This document shows, one piece after another, positions 14,827-22,743 of a stretch of 35,193 bases of DNA. This DNA is from SHYG01 sp041485445. GTDB lineage: Bacteria > Chloroflexota > Dehalococcoidia > Lucifugimonadales > UBA3495. Where the stretch lies: assembly GCA_041485445.1 (NCBI GenBank), contig JBGPJN010000003.1, positions 1 through 35,193 of the forward strand, written 5' to 3'. A model generated the notes under the pieces. It did not search any database. It had not been told where the DNA came from and was given only the letters and a program-made list of their open reading frames with translations. Both the position numbers and the translations under genes were made by a program. Each line of letters starts with the position of its first letter. Position 1 is the first letter of the stretch.

Positions 14827-15581
14827 CCGACTACCTGCTGGTGCACGGGGCCACCGAAGGCGCCTGGGCTTGGGGCCGCGTGTGGGGTTATCTGACCGCG
14901 CCTGAGGAACACCCGCCGCGCCTGGACCGGCCCCGCCGGATCGACCGCGTCTATGCGCTGGACCTGCCGGGCCACGGCGCCAACCGCACCGTCCCGGCGT
15001 CCCAGGTTGGCGTGGAAGAGTGCGTCCAGGCGCTGGTGCAGGCGGTGGCGGCCCAGAGGCTGCGGCAGCCGGTGCTGGTGGGCCACAGCCTTGGCGGGGC
15101 GCTGCTGCTCCAGGCCATGGGCCAGTTCCCCCAGCCGCCCAAGCGACTGGTGCTGCTGGCGGGACTGGTGCCAGGCCCCCAGACCAGCTTGCTTGGCCTG
15201 CTGCCCCGCCGCGCCAGGGCGGCCTTTCGCGTCATGTCGGCCGTGGGCCTGGTGTCCCGCCAACCGATGAAGCTGCCCGGTCTGGTGATCCGCCGCTGCG
15301 TGTGCGACGGCCTGCCGCCCATGGAGGTGGCTCAGGCGGTGGGCCGCTTTGGGCCGCTGCCGGTGCGGCTCCTCAAAGCGCGTTTCGACCTCAGTGACCT
15401 CAAGCCGCCGTGTCCGGTGACCTACGTGGTGCTGACCAGGGACTCGGCGGTGCCGCCGCCGCTCCAGCGCTGGATGGCCCAGCGGATCCCCGGCGTGGAG
15501 ATTGTGGAGCTGGACTCGTGCCATGAGCCGATGCTGCACCGGCCCCGGGAGCTGGCCCAGCTACTGTCGCGTTACGCCTGA
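14823..15581 (+). CDS. Alpha/beta hydrolase
   Basis: A 252-residue alpha/beta hydrolase. Features: oxyanion region VHGATEGAWAW, DLPGHG, nucleophile elbow GHSLGG (Ser89), a likely acid in LTRDSAVPP, and catalytic His234 in DSCHEPMLHRP. The layout resembles the MenH/esterase (salicylate-esterase-like) group. GTG 14823 overlaps the selA TGA (GTGA) with GGAG upstream, so translation is coupled to selA. Nothing in the sequence ties it mechanistically to selenium. Substrate unknown. Confidence 0.9.
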   Translation: MTDYLLVHGATEGAWAWGRVWGYLTAPEEHPPRLDRPRRIDRVYALDLPGHGANRTVPASQVGVEECVQALVQAVAAQRLRQPVLVGHSLGGALLLQAMGQFPQPPKRLVLLAGLVPGPQTSLLGLLPRRARAAFRVMSAVGLVSRQPMKLPGLVIRRCVCDGLPPMEVAQAVGRFGPLPVRLLKARFDLSDLKPPCPVTYVVLTRDSAVPPPLQRWMAQRIPGVEIVELDSCHEPMLHRPRELAQLLSRYA

Positions 15582-15802
15582 GCCTGGGGCGGTGCTACGC
15601 TAACAGCCGGGGCGCCGGGCGCCGCAACCTGCGCGGATCACGTCCCACAGGGGACCGTTCTCATGGCCGCACTGGGAGCACTACCACGCGCCAGTCATCT
15701 GCTCAATCTCCTGCCAGATCCTTTCTCCCGCACCGGTTCGGCGGCATGCAATTTATCAACATAACCACCCTTGCACTGGTTTCTAAACTGGGCGCCTGAC
15801 CC

Positions 15803-15866
15803 GCTCACCCTGAGCTTGTCGAAGGGCGCGGCCACGTGGTTCGACAGGCTCACCACGAGCGGTTTA
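15803..15866. repeat. Dispersed inverted repeat 'ctgagcttgtcgaagg'
   Basis: Arms caccctgagcttgtcgaagg and ggttcgacaggctcaccacg form an imperfect hairpin of a type widely dispersed in bacterial genomes. It sits in the 340 bp gap before the YceI-like gene, which otherwise shows nothing coding. Confidence 0.6.
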
Positions 15867-15922
15867 AGAAGCAATGCAAGGCTCAGTAATATGCGGGCCA
15901 AGCGCCATCAAGAGGTGACCCA

Positions 15923-16774
15923 GTGAACATCCGCCGCATCCCCGGACGGTTCCTGCTCCGCCGGCCCGCCAGGCCGGTGGCCCTGGCCGCCACCGTGGCG
16001 CTCCTGCTGGCCGGCTGCCAGGGCGCGCCCGCGCCTACGCCAACCACCTCCCGGCCGAACCTGGCCGTCGCCACTGCGGCCGCACCCGTGGCCACGGCTA
16101 CCGCTACCGCGACGACGGCAGCCCCAGTCACTGCGCCCTCTGCCACTCCATCGTCGCCGCCCTTCGGCACTCCGGTCCCTGCACCCTCCCCGACTCAGCC
16201 GCCCACGGCAACGGCCCAGCCAGCCGGCACAGGCGTGGTGGTGACCATCGGCCCTGACTCGGTGGCCCGTTACCTGGTGCGGGAGCAGTTCGCTCGGCTA
16301 AACCTGCCCAACGATGCCGTGGGTGTGACGTCAGAGGTCAGCGGAGCGGTGGTCTTGGACGCCGCCGGCCGGGTGGTTTCGGCCGAGTCCAAGATCACGG
16401 TCAACTCCCGAAGCCTGCGCAGCGACGAGAGTGACCGGGACGATTACCTTCGCGCCGACGGGCTGGAAACCGACAAGTTTCAGCAGATTAAGCTGGTGGT
16501 GGAGTCTGCGCCTGGGCTGCCCTGGCCCCTGCCCAAGGACGGGGAGGCGCAGTTTCAGCTCCAGGGCAGCATGACCGCCCACGGCGTGACCAGTCCCATC
16601 ACCTGGGAGGTCACCGCGAAGTTCACGGCCAGCGGCGCCCAGGGGCAGGCCAAGACCAACTTCCCCTTCGCCAAGTTTGGGATGAAGCGTCCCAGCGCCT
16701 TCTTCCTGCTCAGTGTGGAGGACAACATCCGGCTAGAGCTGGACTTTGTGGCCACGGTGCAGCCGCGGACGTGA
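15923..16774 (+). CDS. YceI-like lipoprotein
   Basis: A 283-residue predicted lipoprotein. The basic N terminus is followed by a hydrophobic stretch and lipobox LLAGC (Cys32). Residues ~33-105 are a Pro/Thr/Ala-rich low-complexity tether. Residues ~107-283 match the YceI-like lipocalin fold: ARYLVREQF near its start, then VSGAVVLDAAGRVVSAESKI, SDRDDYLRADGLETDKFQQI, GSMTAHGVTSPITWEV and the FAKFGMKRPS segment. YceI proteins bind isoprenoid or amphiphilic ligands in a beta-barrel pocket. GTG 15923 has GAGGTG seven bases upstream. It may form a two-gene unit with the downstream cupredoxin lipoprotein, 160 bp away. Confidence 0.88.
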   Translation: MNIRRIPGRFLLRRPARPVALAATVALLLAGCQGAPAPTPTTSRPNLAVATAAAPVATATATATTAAPVTAPSATPSSPPFGTPVPAPSPTQPPTATAQPAGTGVVVTIGPDSVARYLVREQFARLNLPNDAVGVTSEVSGAVVLDAAGRVVSAESKITVNSRSLRSDESDRDDYLRADGLETDKFQQIKLVVESAPGLPWPLPKDGEAQFQLQGSMTAHGVTSPITWEVTAKFTASGAQGQAKTNFPFAKFGMKRPSAFFLLSVEDNIRLELDFVATVQPRT

Positions 16775-16935
16775 GCGGGGCGGCAGGGTAGTCGCAGCAT
16801 CGTCGCCAGCCGGCGGCCACGTTGGGTGCTGGACTGTTGCCCAACTCATGAATCCAATCGGTCCTCCTGGACGTAAACGTCAGCGAACGGCCTTGAGCTT
16901 GCCAGGGCTGGCAGATAACATGAAGGGGGAATCCG

Positions 16936-18147
16936 ATGTCTAGGTTGCTCTGGTCTCAGCACCACTTTGGGCGCGCCCCATCCGCCGCGTGGCTCTCTAG
17001 AAGACCGGCGTTGGCATTGGCCGGGGTCGTGGTTTCGGCGGGCATGCTGCTGGCCGTCGCCTGCGCCGGGCCGCTGGGCCCGCAGGGTCCCGCGGGCGTG
17101 GCCGGGCCTGCGGGCGCCGCCGGACCTGCCGGACCTGCCGGCGCCGCTGGGCCCGCGGGGGCAGCAGGGGCCGCTGCCGCGGCAGGGCAGAACGGCAAGG
17201 CCATCGCCGCAGTGGTCCAGTTCGGCGACGCCGGTTTCCGCACCTCCGGCGACAAGCGGAACTGGAACATGGGCCCCAACACGGTCCAGGCCAGCGCCGG
17301 CCAGACCTTGCGTTTCAACGTGAACGGTTCCCATCAGGTGGCGGTGTACAAGGTCGCCGCGGGCACTACGCGGGCCCAGGTGACCGCCGCGCCGGACACC
17401 TTCGTCAACACCACGGTCAACAGCCCCTTTGACAACCGGGATATCGGCGATGCCACCAACCGGGTGGCCCTGGGCCCCAGCCCCAGGGCGGTGGACACCG
17501 CCGCGGCCGACCGGGATGACGCCCTCAACATGGACGTGACCATTAACGAAGCCGGCAAATACCTGGTAATTTGCGCCGTCCGGGGCCACTTCCTGGACAA
17601 GGACCCCGCCTCCAACGGCGGCATGTTCGGGTTCGTGGAGATCGGCAAGCCCTTGACCGGAGAAACGCTCGCCGACCTGACCGCCCCCGTGGGCGAGGAC
17701 GCCGACGTCACGGTGCGCTTCGGCGACCCGCGTTTCCTGGGCAGCGGGGACCGGCGCAATCGCAGCATTGTTCCCAGCACGGTGGAGGTCAAAGCCGGGG
17801 CGACGGTGCGCTTCCAGGTGGGCGGCAACCACCAGGTGGCCGTCTACAAGGCCCCCGCCGACGCCACTCGCCAGGCCGTGGCCGCCAATCGGGGCGCATT
17901 CGTCAACACCACGGTCAATGGCCTGTTCGACATGCGCGATATCGGCGACACCACCAACCGCGTGGTGCTGGGCGCCAGCCCGCGAACCGTGGACACCGCC
18001 ATCGTCAACCAGAGCGACGCCACCAACACGGACGTGACCATTACCGTGCCGGGGCGCTACCTGGTAATTTGCGCCATCCGTTCCCACTACATGGACGACG
18101 ATCCTTTGGCCAATGGCGGCATGTTCGGTTTCTTGGACGTGCGCTGA
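16936..18147 (+). CDS. Lipoprotein with collagen-like tether and tandem cupredoxin domains
   Basis: A 403-residue protein. TM/signal segment ~24-42 ends in lipobox LAVAC (Cys43). Residues ~44-85 are collagen-like Gly-Pro-Ala triplets (GPQGPAGVAGPAGAAGPAG). Two homologous domains follow, ~90-235 and ~245-403. Each has a His in SHQVAVY or NHQVAVYK, then FVNTTVN and RDIGD, then YLVICAVRGHF or YLVICAIRSHY, and GGMFGF. The His, Cys, His, Met order is that of a type 1 copper site and appears intact in both. I infer a cell-surface blue-copper electron carrier or copper binder. ATG has AAGGGGGA upstream; a strong hairpin follows the stop. Confidence 0.82.
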   Translation: MSRLLWSQHHFGRAPSAAWLSRRPALALAGVVVSAGMLLAVACAGPLGPQGPAGVAGPAGAAGPAGPAGAAGPAGAAGAAAAAGQNGKAIAAVVQFGDAGFRTSGDKRNWNMGPNTVQASAGQTLRFNVNGSHQVAVYKVAAGTTRAQVTAAPDTFVNTTVNSPFDNRDIGDATNRVALGPSPRAVDTAAADRDDALNMDVTINEAGKYLVICAVRGHFLDKDPASNGGMFGFVEIGKPLTGETLADLTAPVGEDADVTVRFGDPRFLGSGDRRNRSIVPSTVEVKAGATVRFQVGGNHQVAVYKAPADATRQAVAANRGAFVNTTVNGLFDMRDIGDTTNRVVLGASPRTVDTAIVNQSDATNTDVTITVPGRYLVICAIRSHYMDDDPLANGGMFGFLDVR

Positions 18148-18195
18148 TGCGGCGCAACCCAACATTGAGTTAGCGCCCCTGGGGCGTCATCACTG

Positions 18196-18235
18196 GAGCC
18201 GGTTCCTGGCCGACTGCACCGCCAGGAACCGGCTC
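18196..18235 (+). terminator. Strong hairpin after the cupredoxin gene
   Basis: A perfect 15-base-pair stem, GAGCCGGTTCCTGGC with GCCAGGAACCGGCTC, and a 10-base loop, about 50 bp after the stop. No T run follows, so termination or mRNA 3' protection is inferred. Confidence 0.65.
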
Positions 18236-18301
18236 TCCGGCCGGTTCAGTGCCTCAGGCCATCACGGTGGCAATTGTAGTGACCTGTGCTAGACTGGTGG
18301 C

Positions 18302-19597
18302 GTGAGCTACGCAGCAGACCTGCACCTGCACTCCCCATATGCTTACGCCACCAGTCCCTCCCTGACCCTGGAGAACCTGGCCCGCTGGGCCCAGCTCAAG
18401 GGCATCGACCTCCTGGCCAGCGCCGATTTCACCCACCCCGCCTGGCTGCAAGTGCTGCGCCGGGACCTGACGCCGTCGGGTCTGGGCGTCTACCGGTTCG
18501 CCGGCACGCAGTTCATCCTGGGCACCGAGGTGAGTTGCGTCTACTCCCAGGGAGGACAGGTCCGCCGGGTCCACCTGCTCCTGCTGGCCCCCGATCTGGA
18601 GACGGCTGCCCGGCTGACCACGGCCCTGGCGCCCTGGGGCAACCTGGAAGCCGACGGTCGTCCGACTCTAGGCCTCTCCGCCCGGGACCTGGCCGCCCTG
18701 GCCCTGGAAACCCACCCTGACTGCATTGTCATTCCCGCCCACGTCTGGACGCCCTGGTATGGAGTATACGGCTCCAAGACGGGCTTCGACCGGCTGGAGG
18801 ACTGTTTTCAGGACCTGACCACCCAGGTGCGGGCCGTGGAAACCGGGCTCTCCAGCGACCCCGCCATGAACTGGCCGGTGCCCGAGCTGGATGACAAGAC
18901 CATCGTCTCCTTCTCCGACGCCCACTCCCTGCCCAAGCTGGGGCGGGAGCTGACCATCTTTGAGGGGGAGCTGAGTTACCCTGGACTACGCCAGGCCCTG
19001 GCGGACCACCGGGTGGCCTACACGGTGGAGTTCCACCCGGAGGAGGGCAAGTACCACTACAGCGGGCACCGCAAGTGCGGCGTGCGCCAGGCGCCGGAGG
19101 ACACACTGCGAGACGGCGACCGCTGCCCGGTGTGCCGGCGTCCTCTCACCCTGGGGGTGCTCCACCGCACCAGCCTGCGGTCGGAACGCGGCTTCTCGGC
19201 GCAACCCGGCGCCGATGGCTTCATCCGTTCTCCTCAGGGCCGTCCACCCTTTGTACGCCTAGTCCCCCTCATGGAGATCATTGGCCAGTCCCTGGGGCAG
19301 GGTCCGGAGTCCCGGGGAGTGCAAGCTCGGTACCAGCGCATCGTCCAGGAGCTGGGGAATGAGCTGAACGTCCTGCTGCGGGCCACCGCCGCGGACCTGA
19401 CGGCGGCGGCGGGAGAAACGGTGGCCCAGGGCGTGCTGCGGGCGCGCCGTGGCGACGTCGTGGTGGACCCCGGCTACGATGGCGTTTACGGGCGGGTGCA
19501 GGTCTGGCCCGATGGTCCGCCTGACGCGGGGCCGGCGGCGCCCAAGCAGGCGCATCAGACCCCGCGGGAGGGTGCGCCGCCGGCCGGCTCACTGTAG
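18302..19597 (+). CDS. Endonuclease Q-like PHP-domain protein
   Basis: A 431-residue PHP-superfamily protein. It starts SYAADLHLHSPYAYATSPSL, with metal-ligand DLHLHS, followed by LLASADFTHPAW. It includes HVWTPWYGVYGSKTGFD and SFSDAHSLPKLGRE (metal-binding SDAH). A zinc-finger-like region has GHRKCGV and CPVCRRPLTLGV around residues 255-285. This architecture matches EndoQ, which cleaves DNA 5' of deaminated bases (uracil, hypoxanthine, xanthine); it is best known from Thermococcales and some bacteria. GTG 18302 is chosen because it starts at the conserved N terminus; its ribosome site is weak. It stands between the cupredoxin gene and rimI. Confidence 0.87.
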   Translation: MSYAADLHLHSPYAYATSPSLTLENLARWAQLKGIDLLASADFTHPAWLQVLRRDLTPSGLGVYRFAGTQFILGTEVSCVYSQGGQVRRVHLLLLAPDLETAARLTTALAPWGNLEADGRPTLGLSARDLAALALETHPDCIVIPAHVWTPWYGVYGSKTGFDRLEDCFQDLTTQVRAVETGLSSDPAMNWPVPELDDKTIVSFSDAHSLPKLGRELTIFEGELSYPGLRQALADHRVAYTVEFHPEEGKYHYSGHRKCGVRQAPEDTLRDGDRCPVCRRPLTLGVLHRTSLRSERGFSAQPGADGFIRSPQGRPPFVRLVPLMEIIGQSLGQGPESRGVQARYQRIVQELGNELNVLLRATAADLTAAAGETVAQGVLRARRGDVVVDPGYDGVYGRVQVWPDGPPDAGPAAPKQAHQTPREGAPPAGSL

Positions 19598-19723
19598 CGG
19601 AACGCAAGGCTGAGGCGTAATGGTCCTGAGCGTACCGCCAACTCCGTCGCCGGGACTATTCGGCGGCCGTCCAGGGGTATGTTAAAATTGACGCAACTTT
19701 GGTCAGAGACCGGCAGATAGGCA

Positions 19724-20395
19724 ATGGACGTTTCCCTGCGCCGCATGCGCGCCGACGACATTGAGCAGGTGGTGGAGATCGAGCGCGAGGCCTTCACCCC
19801 CATGTGGGTGGGCACGCCCTTCAAGCGGGAGATGGGCAATCGCTACGCCCGCTACCTGATGGCGTTGTCCCAGGAGGGCGCCTCCTCCAACGGATCGGAC
19901 GCTCCTGCCTCCAGCCCAGCGATGCGCCGCGCTCAAGGCACGACGCTGTGGGGCTGGCTGCGCCGGCTGTTCTCCCGCGCCGGCGACGAGGCGACGCCTC
20001 CGCCCGCGCCCAGCGCGGCCTCCCCGGCGGCGGGTTACGTGGGGGTGTGGTTCCAGGGAGATGAGGCCCACATCACGGAGATCGCGGTGCGGGAGCGGCT
20101 GCGGGGCAAGGGGATTGGAGAGTTGCTGCTCATCGGGTCGGTGAGGGCGGCCATTGAGTACGGGTCCAGTGTGGTGACGCTGGAGGTGCGGGTTTCCAAC
20201 TTGATCGCCCAGCGGTTGTACGAGAAGTACGGGTTCAAGCAGGTGGGCATCCGCAAGGCCTACTACTCGGACAACCGGGAGGACGCGGCCATCATGACCA
20301 CCAGCCCCATCCACAGCGCCGAATACCAGGCTCTGTTCAGCAGGCTGCAGGAAGCCTACCAGACCCGCTGGCGACCCATCCGCATCGACCCCTGA
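19724..20395 (+). CDS. rimI: Ribosomal protein S18-alanine N-acetyltransferase, with insertion
   Basis: A 223-residue GNAT acetyltransferase. RimI hallmarks: RRMRADDIEQVVEIEREAF at the start, DEAHITEIAV, the acetyl-CoA loop RLRGKGIGELLL, VSNLIAQRLYEKYGFK, and RKAYYSDNREDA. RimI proteins are usually about 150-160 residues. This one carries ~50 extra residues (about 51-103), Ser/Ala/Pro-rich with a short amphipathic LWGWLRRLFSRAG, placed between YLMAL and YVGVW in the beta-sheet. The role is N-terminal acetylation of S18 or related proteins. ATG 19724 has a weak GATAGG ribosome site. Confidence 0.85.
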   Translation: MDVSLRRMRADDIEQVVEIEREAFTPMWVGTPFKREMGNRYARYLMALSQEGASSNGSDAPASSPAMRRAQGTTLWGWLRRLFSRAGDEATPPPAPSAASPAAGYVGVWFQGDEAHITEIAVRERLRGKGIGELLLIGSVRAAIEYGSSVVTLEVRVSNLIAQRLYEKYGFKQVGIRKAYYSDNREDAAIMTTSPIHSAEYQALFSRLQEAYQTRWRPIRIDP

Positions 20396-20412
20396 GAGGG
20401 TTCTAAAAAGCC

Positions 20413-20580
20413 ACCTTCTCCCCCTTGCCAAGGGGGAGATACAGAGGGGGTGGTCTGTCCTTCTGCGGGAAGGATGCCGTGCGGCGGCGGCGTATGGGCA
20501 CGACCCCCCTGTAGTCCCTCCTTCGTAAGGGGGGACGGGACGGCCCTCCCATCTCCCCCTTGCCAAGGGGGAGATGGGGC
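20413..20580. repeat. Repeat cluster, 'ccccttgccaagggg' family
   Basis: Two copies of tctcccccttgccaaggggg flank cctccttcgtaaggggggac, in the convergent gap between rimI and the first CMD gene. Palindromic; possibly acts as bidirectional termination. Confidence 0.75.
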
Positions 20581-20589
20581 CCTCCCCGC

Positions 20590-21396
20590 CTAAGCGCCCC
20601 TGGCGTCAAAGGCCGCTTTGGCCTCCTGCAGGGCCTCCTCCACGTAAGGCCAGCCCCGGTACCACCCCGCTTGGGAAAACACCTCGCAGATCTCCCGCTG
20701 GGTCATGCCCAGGTCCAGCGCATAGCCAACGTGCCGCCGCAACTGCTTCATATGTCCGCGGCACATCAGCGCCACCAGGATGCACACCGTGCGCTCCTTG
20801 GGGCTTAGGTCGGCCCGCGCCCAGACCTCGCCGAAGTTGTAGGCCTCCACCAGGTCCGCCACGTCGGGCAGGAGCTGCTGCGTTAAGGAGCCTTCCATAT
20901 CCGAGTGGGCCTGCTCTCCCCAGTTGTGCCGCCGCAGCCGGGCGCCGCGCTCTAGCTTCTCCTCCACCGAGGCCAGCCACTGGGCCTGCAGTGGCAGCTT
21001 GTCCTCCTGTTGCCACATCGCCTGCTCGTTAATCACCTTCTGGGCCTGGGTGAGGGCAAACACCGTGGCCGGAATCCCGGCGTAGAACATGAGCTGCAGG
21101 AAGATGCCCTTGATCTTCTGGGGGCTCATGCCCAGGGTGAGCCCAACCCGGATCTGGTGGTGCAGGCCGAAGTCCCAGCCGTTGCAGCACTGGGCGGCGA
21201 TGGTGGCCATGCTTCGCAGACTTATATCCAGCCCGGGCACTTGCCAGATGCCGCCCCACATCACCTCGTCCTGCAGCTTGACATAGTCCAGGCTGATGCC
21301 GGGCAGGGCGCCGGTCAACCGCCCGGCGGGGACGTACTGGTCGATGAAGGCGTGCAGGTTAACCGCATGCCGGTACAGCTCATCGGCGGTGGTCAT
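20590..21396 (-). CDS. Double-domain carboxymuconolactone decarboxylase-like protein 1
   Basis: A 268-residue protein with two CMD/AhpD-like halves. The N half holds MWGGIWQVPGLDISLRSMAT, AAQCCNGWDFGLHHQIRVGL and FYAGIPATVF. The C half holds FGEVWARADLSPKERTVCIL, ALMCRGHMKQLRRHVGYAL and EVFSQAGWYRGWP. The AhpD CxxC pair is not conserved: the first half has one Cys followed ten residues later by His. It is therefore unlikely to be a peroxidase and more like the decarboxylase/hydrolase side of the family. AGGAG lies eight bases upstream of ATG 21396. It is a paralogue of the next two genes but is separated from them by ~520 bp of repeat-rich DNA. Substrate unknown. Confidence 0.87.
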   Translation of the reverse strand: MTTADELYRHAVNLHAFIDQYVPAGRLTGALPGISLDYVKLQDEVMWGGIWQVPGLDISLRSMATIAAQCCNGWDFGLHHQIRVGLTLGMSPQKIKGIFLQLMFYAGIPATVFALTQAQKVINEQAMWQQEDKLPLQAQWLASVEEKLERGARLRRHNWGEQAHSDMEGSLTQQLLPDVADLVEAYNFGEVWARADLSPKERTVCILVALMCRGHMKQLRRHVGYALDLGMTQREICEVFSQAGWYRGWPYVEEALQEAKAAFDARGA

Positions 21397-21547
21397 CGTG
21401 GATGCTCCTGTTCACAGTTTGACTGGCGGATTTCAAGAGACGAACGTGACTCAACCAGAGTCTGTCCAATAAGCGCTTCTTCTCCCCCTTTCCAAGATGC
21501 GTGATGCTATAGACCCTTGCATAACTTCTTAAACTGTGTCGGACGAA

Positions 21548-21588
21548 ATCCCCCCAACCCCCCTTTGCGAAAGGGGGGCAAGTGGCCG
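21548..21588. repeat. Repeat copy, 'ccccctttgcgaaaggggg' family
   Basis: The core aacccccctttgcgaaaggg is near-identical to the copy at 8634-8690. It lies in the 525 bp gap between CMD genes 1 and 2, in which no coding frame is convincing. Confidence 0.7.
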
Positions 21589-21669
21589 TTTCCACCGCAA
21601 ACGCCTTCCAACCGGTTTAGATACTTATGCAAGGGTCGTTAGTTGTCCGACATCCCAATCTTACGGATG

Positions 21670-21769
21670 TCATTCTGAGCCGCAGCGAAGAATCTAAAGT
21701 AGTGGGCACAGCACCATCGCAGGTTCTTTAGATTCTTCGCCTTCGCTGCGCTTCGGCTCAGAATGACAG
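21670..21769. repeat. Long inverted repeat 'gtcattctgagccgcagcgaagaatc'
   Basis: The left arm starts gtcattctgagccgcagcga and the right arm, on the opposite strand, starts gtcattctgagccgaagcgc. The arms enclose ~25 bases and pair over about 30 bases with a small bulge. It looks like a MITE- or REP-like hairpin between CMD genes 1 and 2. Confidence 0.75.
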
Positions 21770-21921
21770 TTTTATAGATATGAAATGCTCCTTGGACTTC
21801 GAGGGTCTGACTAGTATCAGGCATCTTACCACGGGGGAGCTAGGGGGGCCTTCGGCTGAAGGACGACCCACCCTGACCTCCTTGGTAACGAGGGGGATTC
21901 CCACCCACCATCTTGGGCGAC

Positions 21922-22743
21922 CTAGAGTCCCCTCTCCTGGAAAACCTTCTGGGCCTGCTCCAGGGCGTCCTCCACGCAGGGCCATCCCCGGTACCAGCCC
22001 GCCTGGGAGAACACCTGGCAGATCTCCTCCTTGGTCAGCCCTGCATTCAGGGCATACTCCACGTGGCGCCGTAGCTGCTTCATGTGCCCACGGCACATGA
22101 GGGCGGACAGGATGCAGACCATCCGTTCCTTTGGGCTGAGGTCATCCCGAGCCCAGACCTCGCCAAAGTGGTAGCCGTCCACCAACTCGGCGATGTGCGG
22201 CGCCAGCCGGCGGGCCACGGAGGTCTCCTCCGCCTGGTTTGCATCCACTCCCCAGTGCCGGATGCGCAGCTCCCTCCCGCGCTGGAGCCCCTCTGCCATG
22301 GTGGAGCGCCAACCCGCATCTATCTCAGGGGGCACGTCCTGGGACTTCCACTGGGCACGCTCGTTGATCACCTCCTGGGCCACGCGCAGGCCGAACACCG
22401 TGGCAGGTATTCCGGCGTAGAACAGGAGCTGGATGAAGATGCCCTTGATCTGCCGCGGGCTGAGACCCACCGTGAGGCCGGTGCGCACCTGGTGCTCCAC
22501 GCCGAAGTCGTAGCCATTGACGCACTGGGCGGAGATGGTGGCGAAGCTGCGCAGCTTCAGGTCCAGCCCCGGCTCCAGCCACACGCCGCCCCACATGAGC
22601 TCATGCTGGACGCGGACGAAGTCCGCCAGCACCGGCGTGGGCCGAGCGTAAGGCAGGTGCTGGTCGAAGAACTTCCGGAGCTTGGCCGACTTCTGTTGCA
22701 GCTCTTCTACTGTAGTCACTTGGGTAGGCTTGGGGGTGGTCAT
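21922..22743 (-). CDS. Double-domain carboxymuconolactone decarboxylase-like protein 2
   Basis: A 273-residue paralogue of its neighbours with the same two-half plan: MWGGVWLEPGLDLKLRSFAT, AQCVNGYDFGVEHQVRTGL and FYAGIPATVFGL in the first half, then FGEVWARDDLSPKERMVCIL, ALMCRGHMKQLRRHVEYAL and VFSQAGWYRGWP in the second. Tyr replaces the Trp of NGWDF. ATG 22743 overlaps the stop of CMD 3 (ATGA) and has GGAGGG about ten bases upstream, so the two are one translationally coupled unit. Function unknown; shared residues in each half suggest a common active site. Confidence 0.88.
   Translation of the reverse strand: MTTPKPTQVTTVEELQQKSAKLRKFFDQHLPYARPTPVLADFVRVQHELMWGGVWLEPGLDLKLRSFATISAQCVNGYDFGVEHQVRTGLTVGLSPRQIKGIFIQLLFYAGIPATVFGLRVAQEVINERAQWKSQDVPPEIDAGWRSTMAEGLQRGRELRIRHWGVDANQAEETSVARRLAPHIAELVDGYHFGEVWARDDLSPKERMVCILSALMCRGHMKQLRRHVEYALNAGLTKEEICQVFSQAGWYRGWPCVEDALEQAQKVFQERGL

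Noticed and set aside
16846..18165. 439-codon minus-strand frame over the cupredoxin gene
   Set aside because: Reflects the high GC of the Gly-Pro-Ala and duplicated domains; the plus strand has signal peptide and copper ligands.
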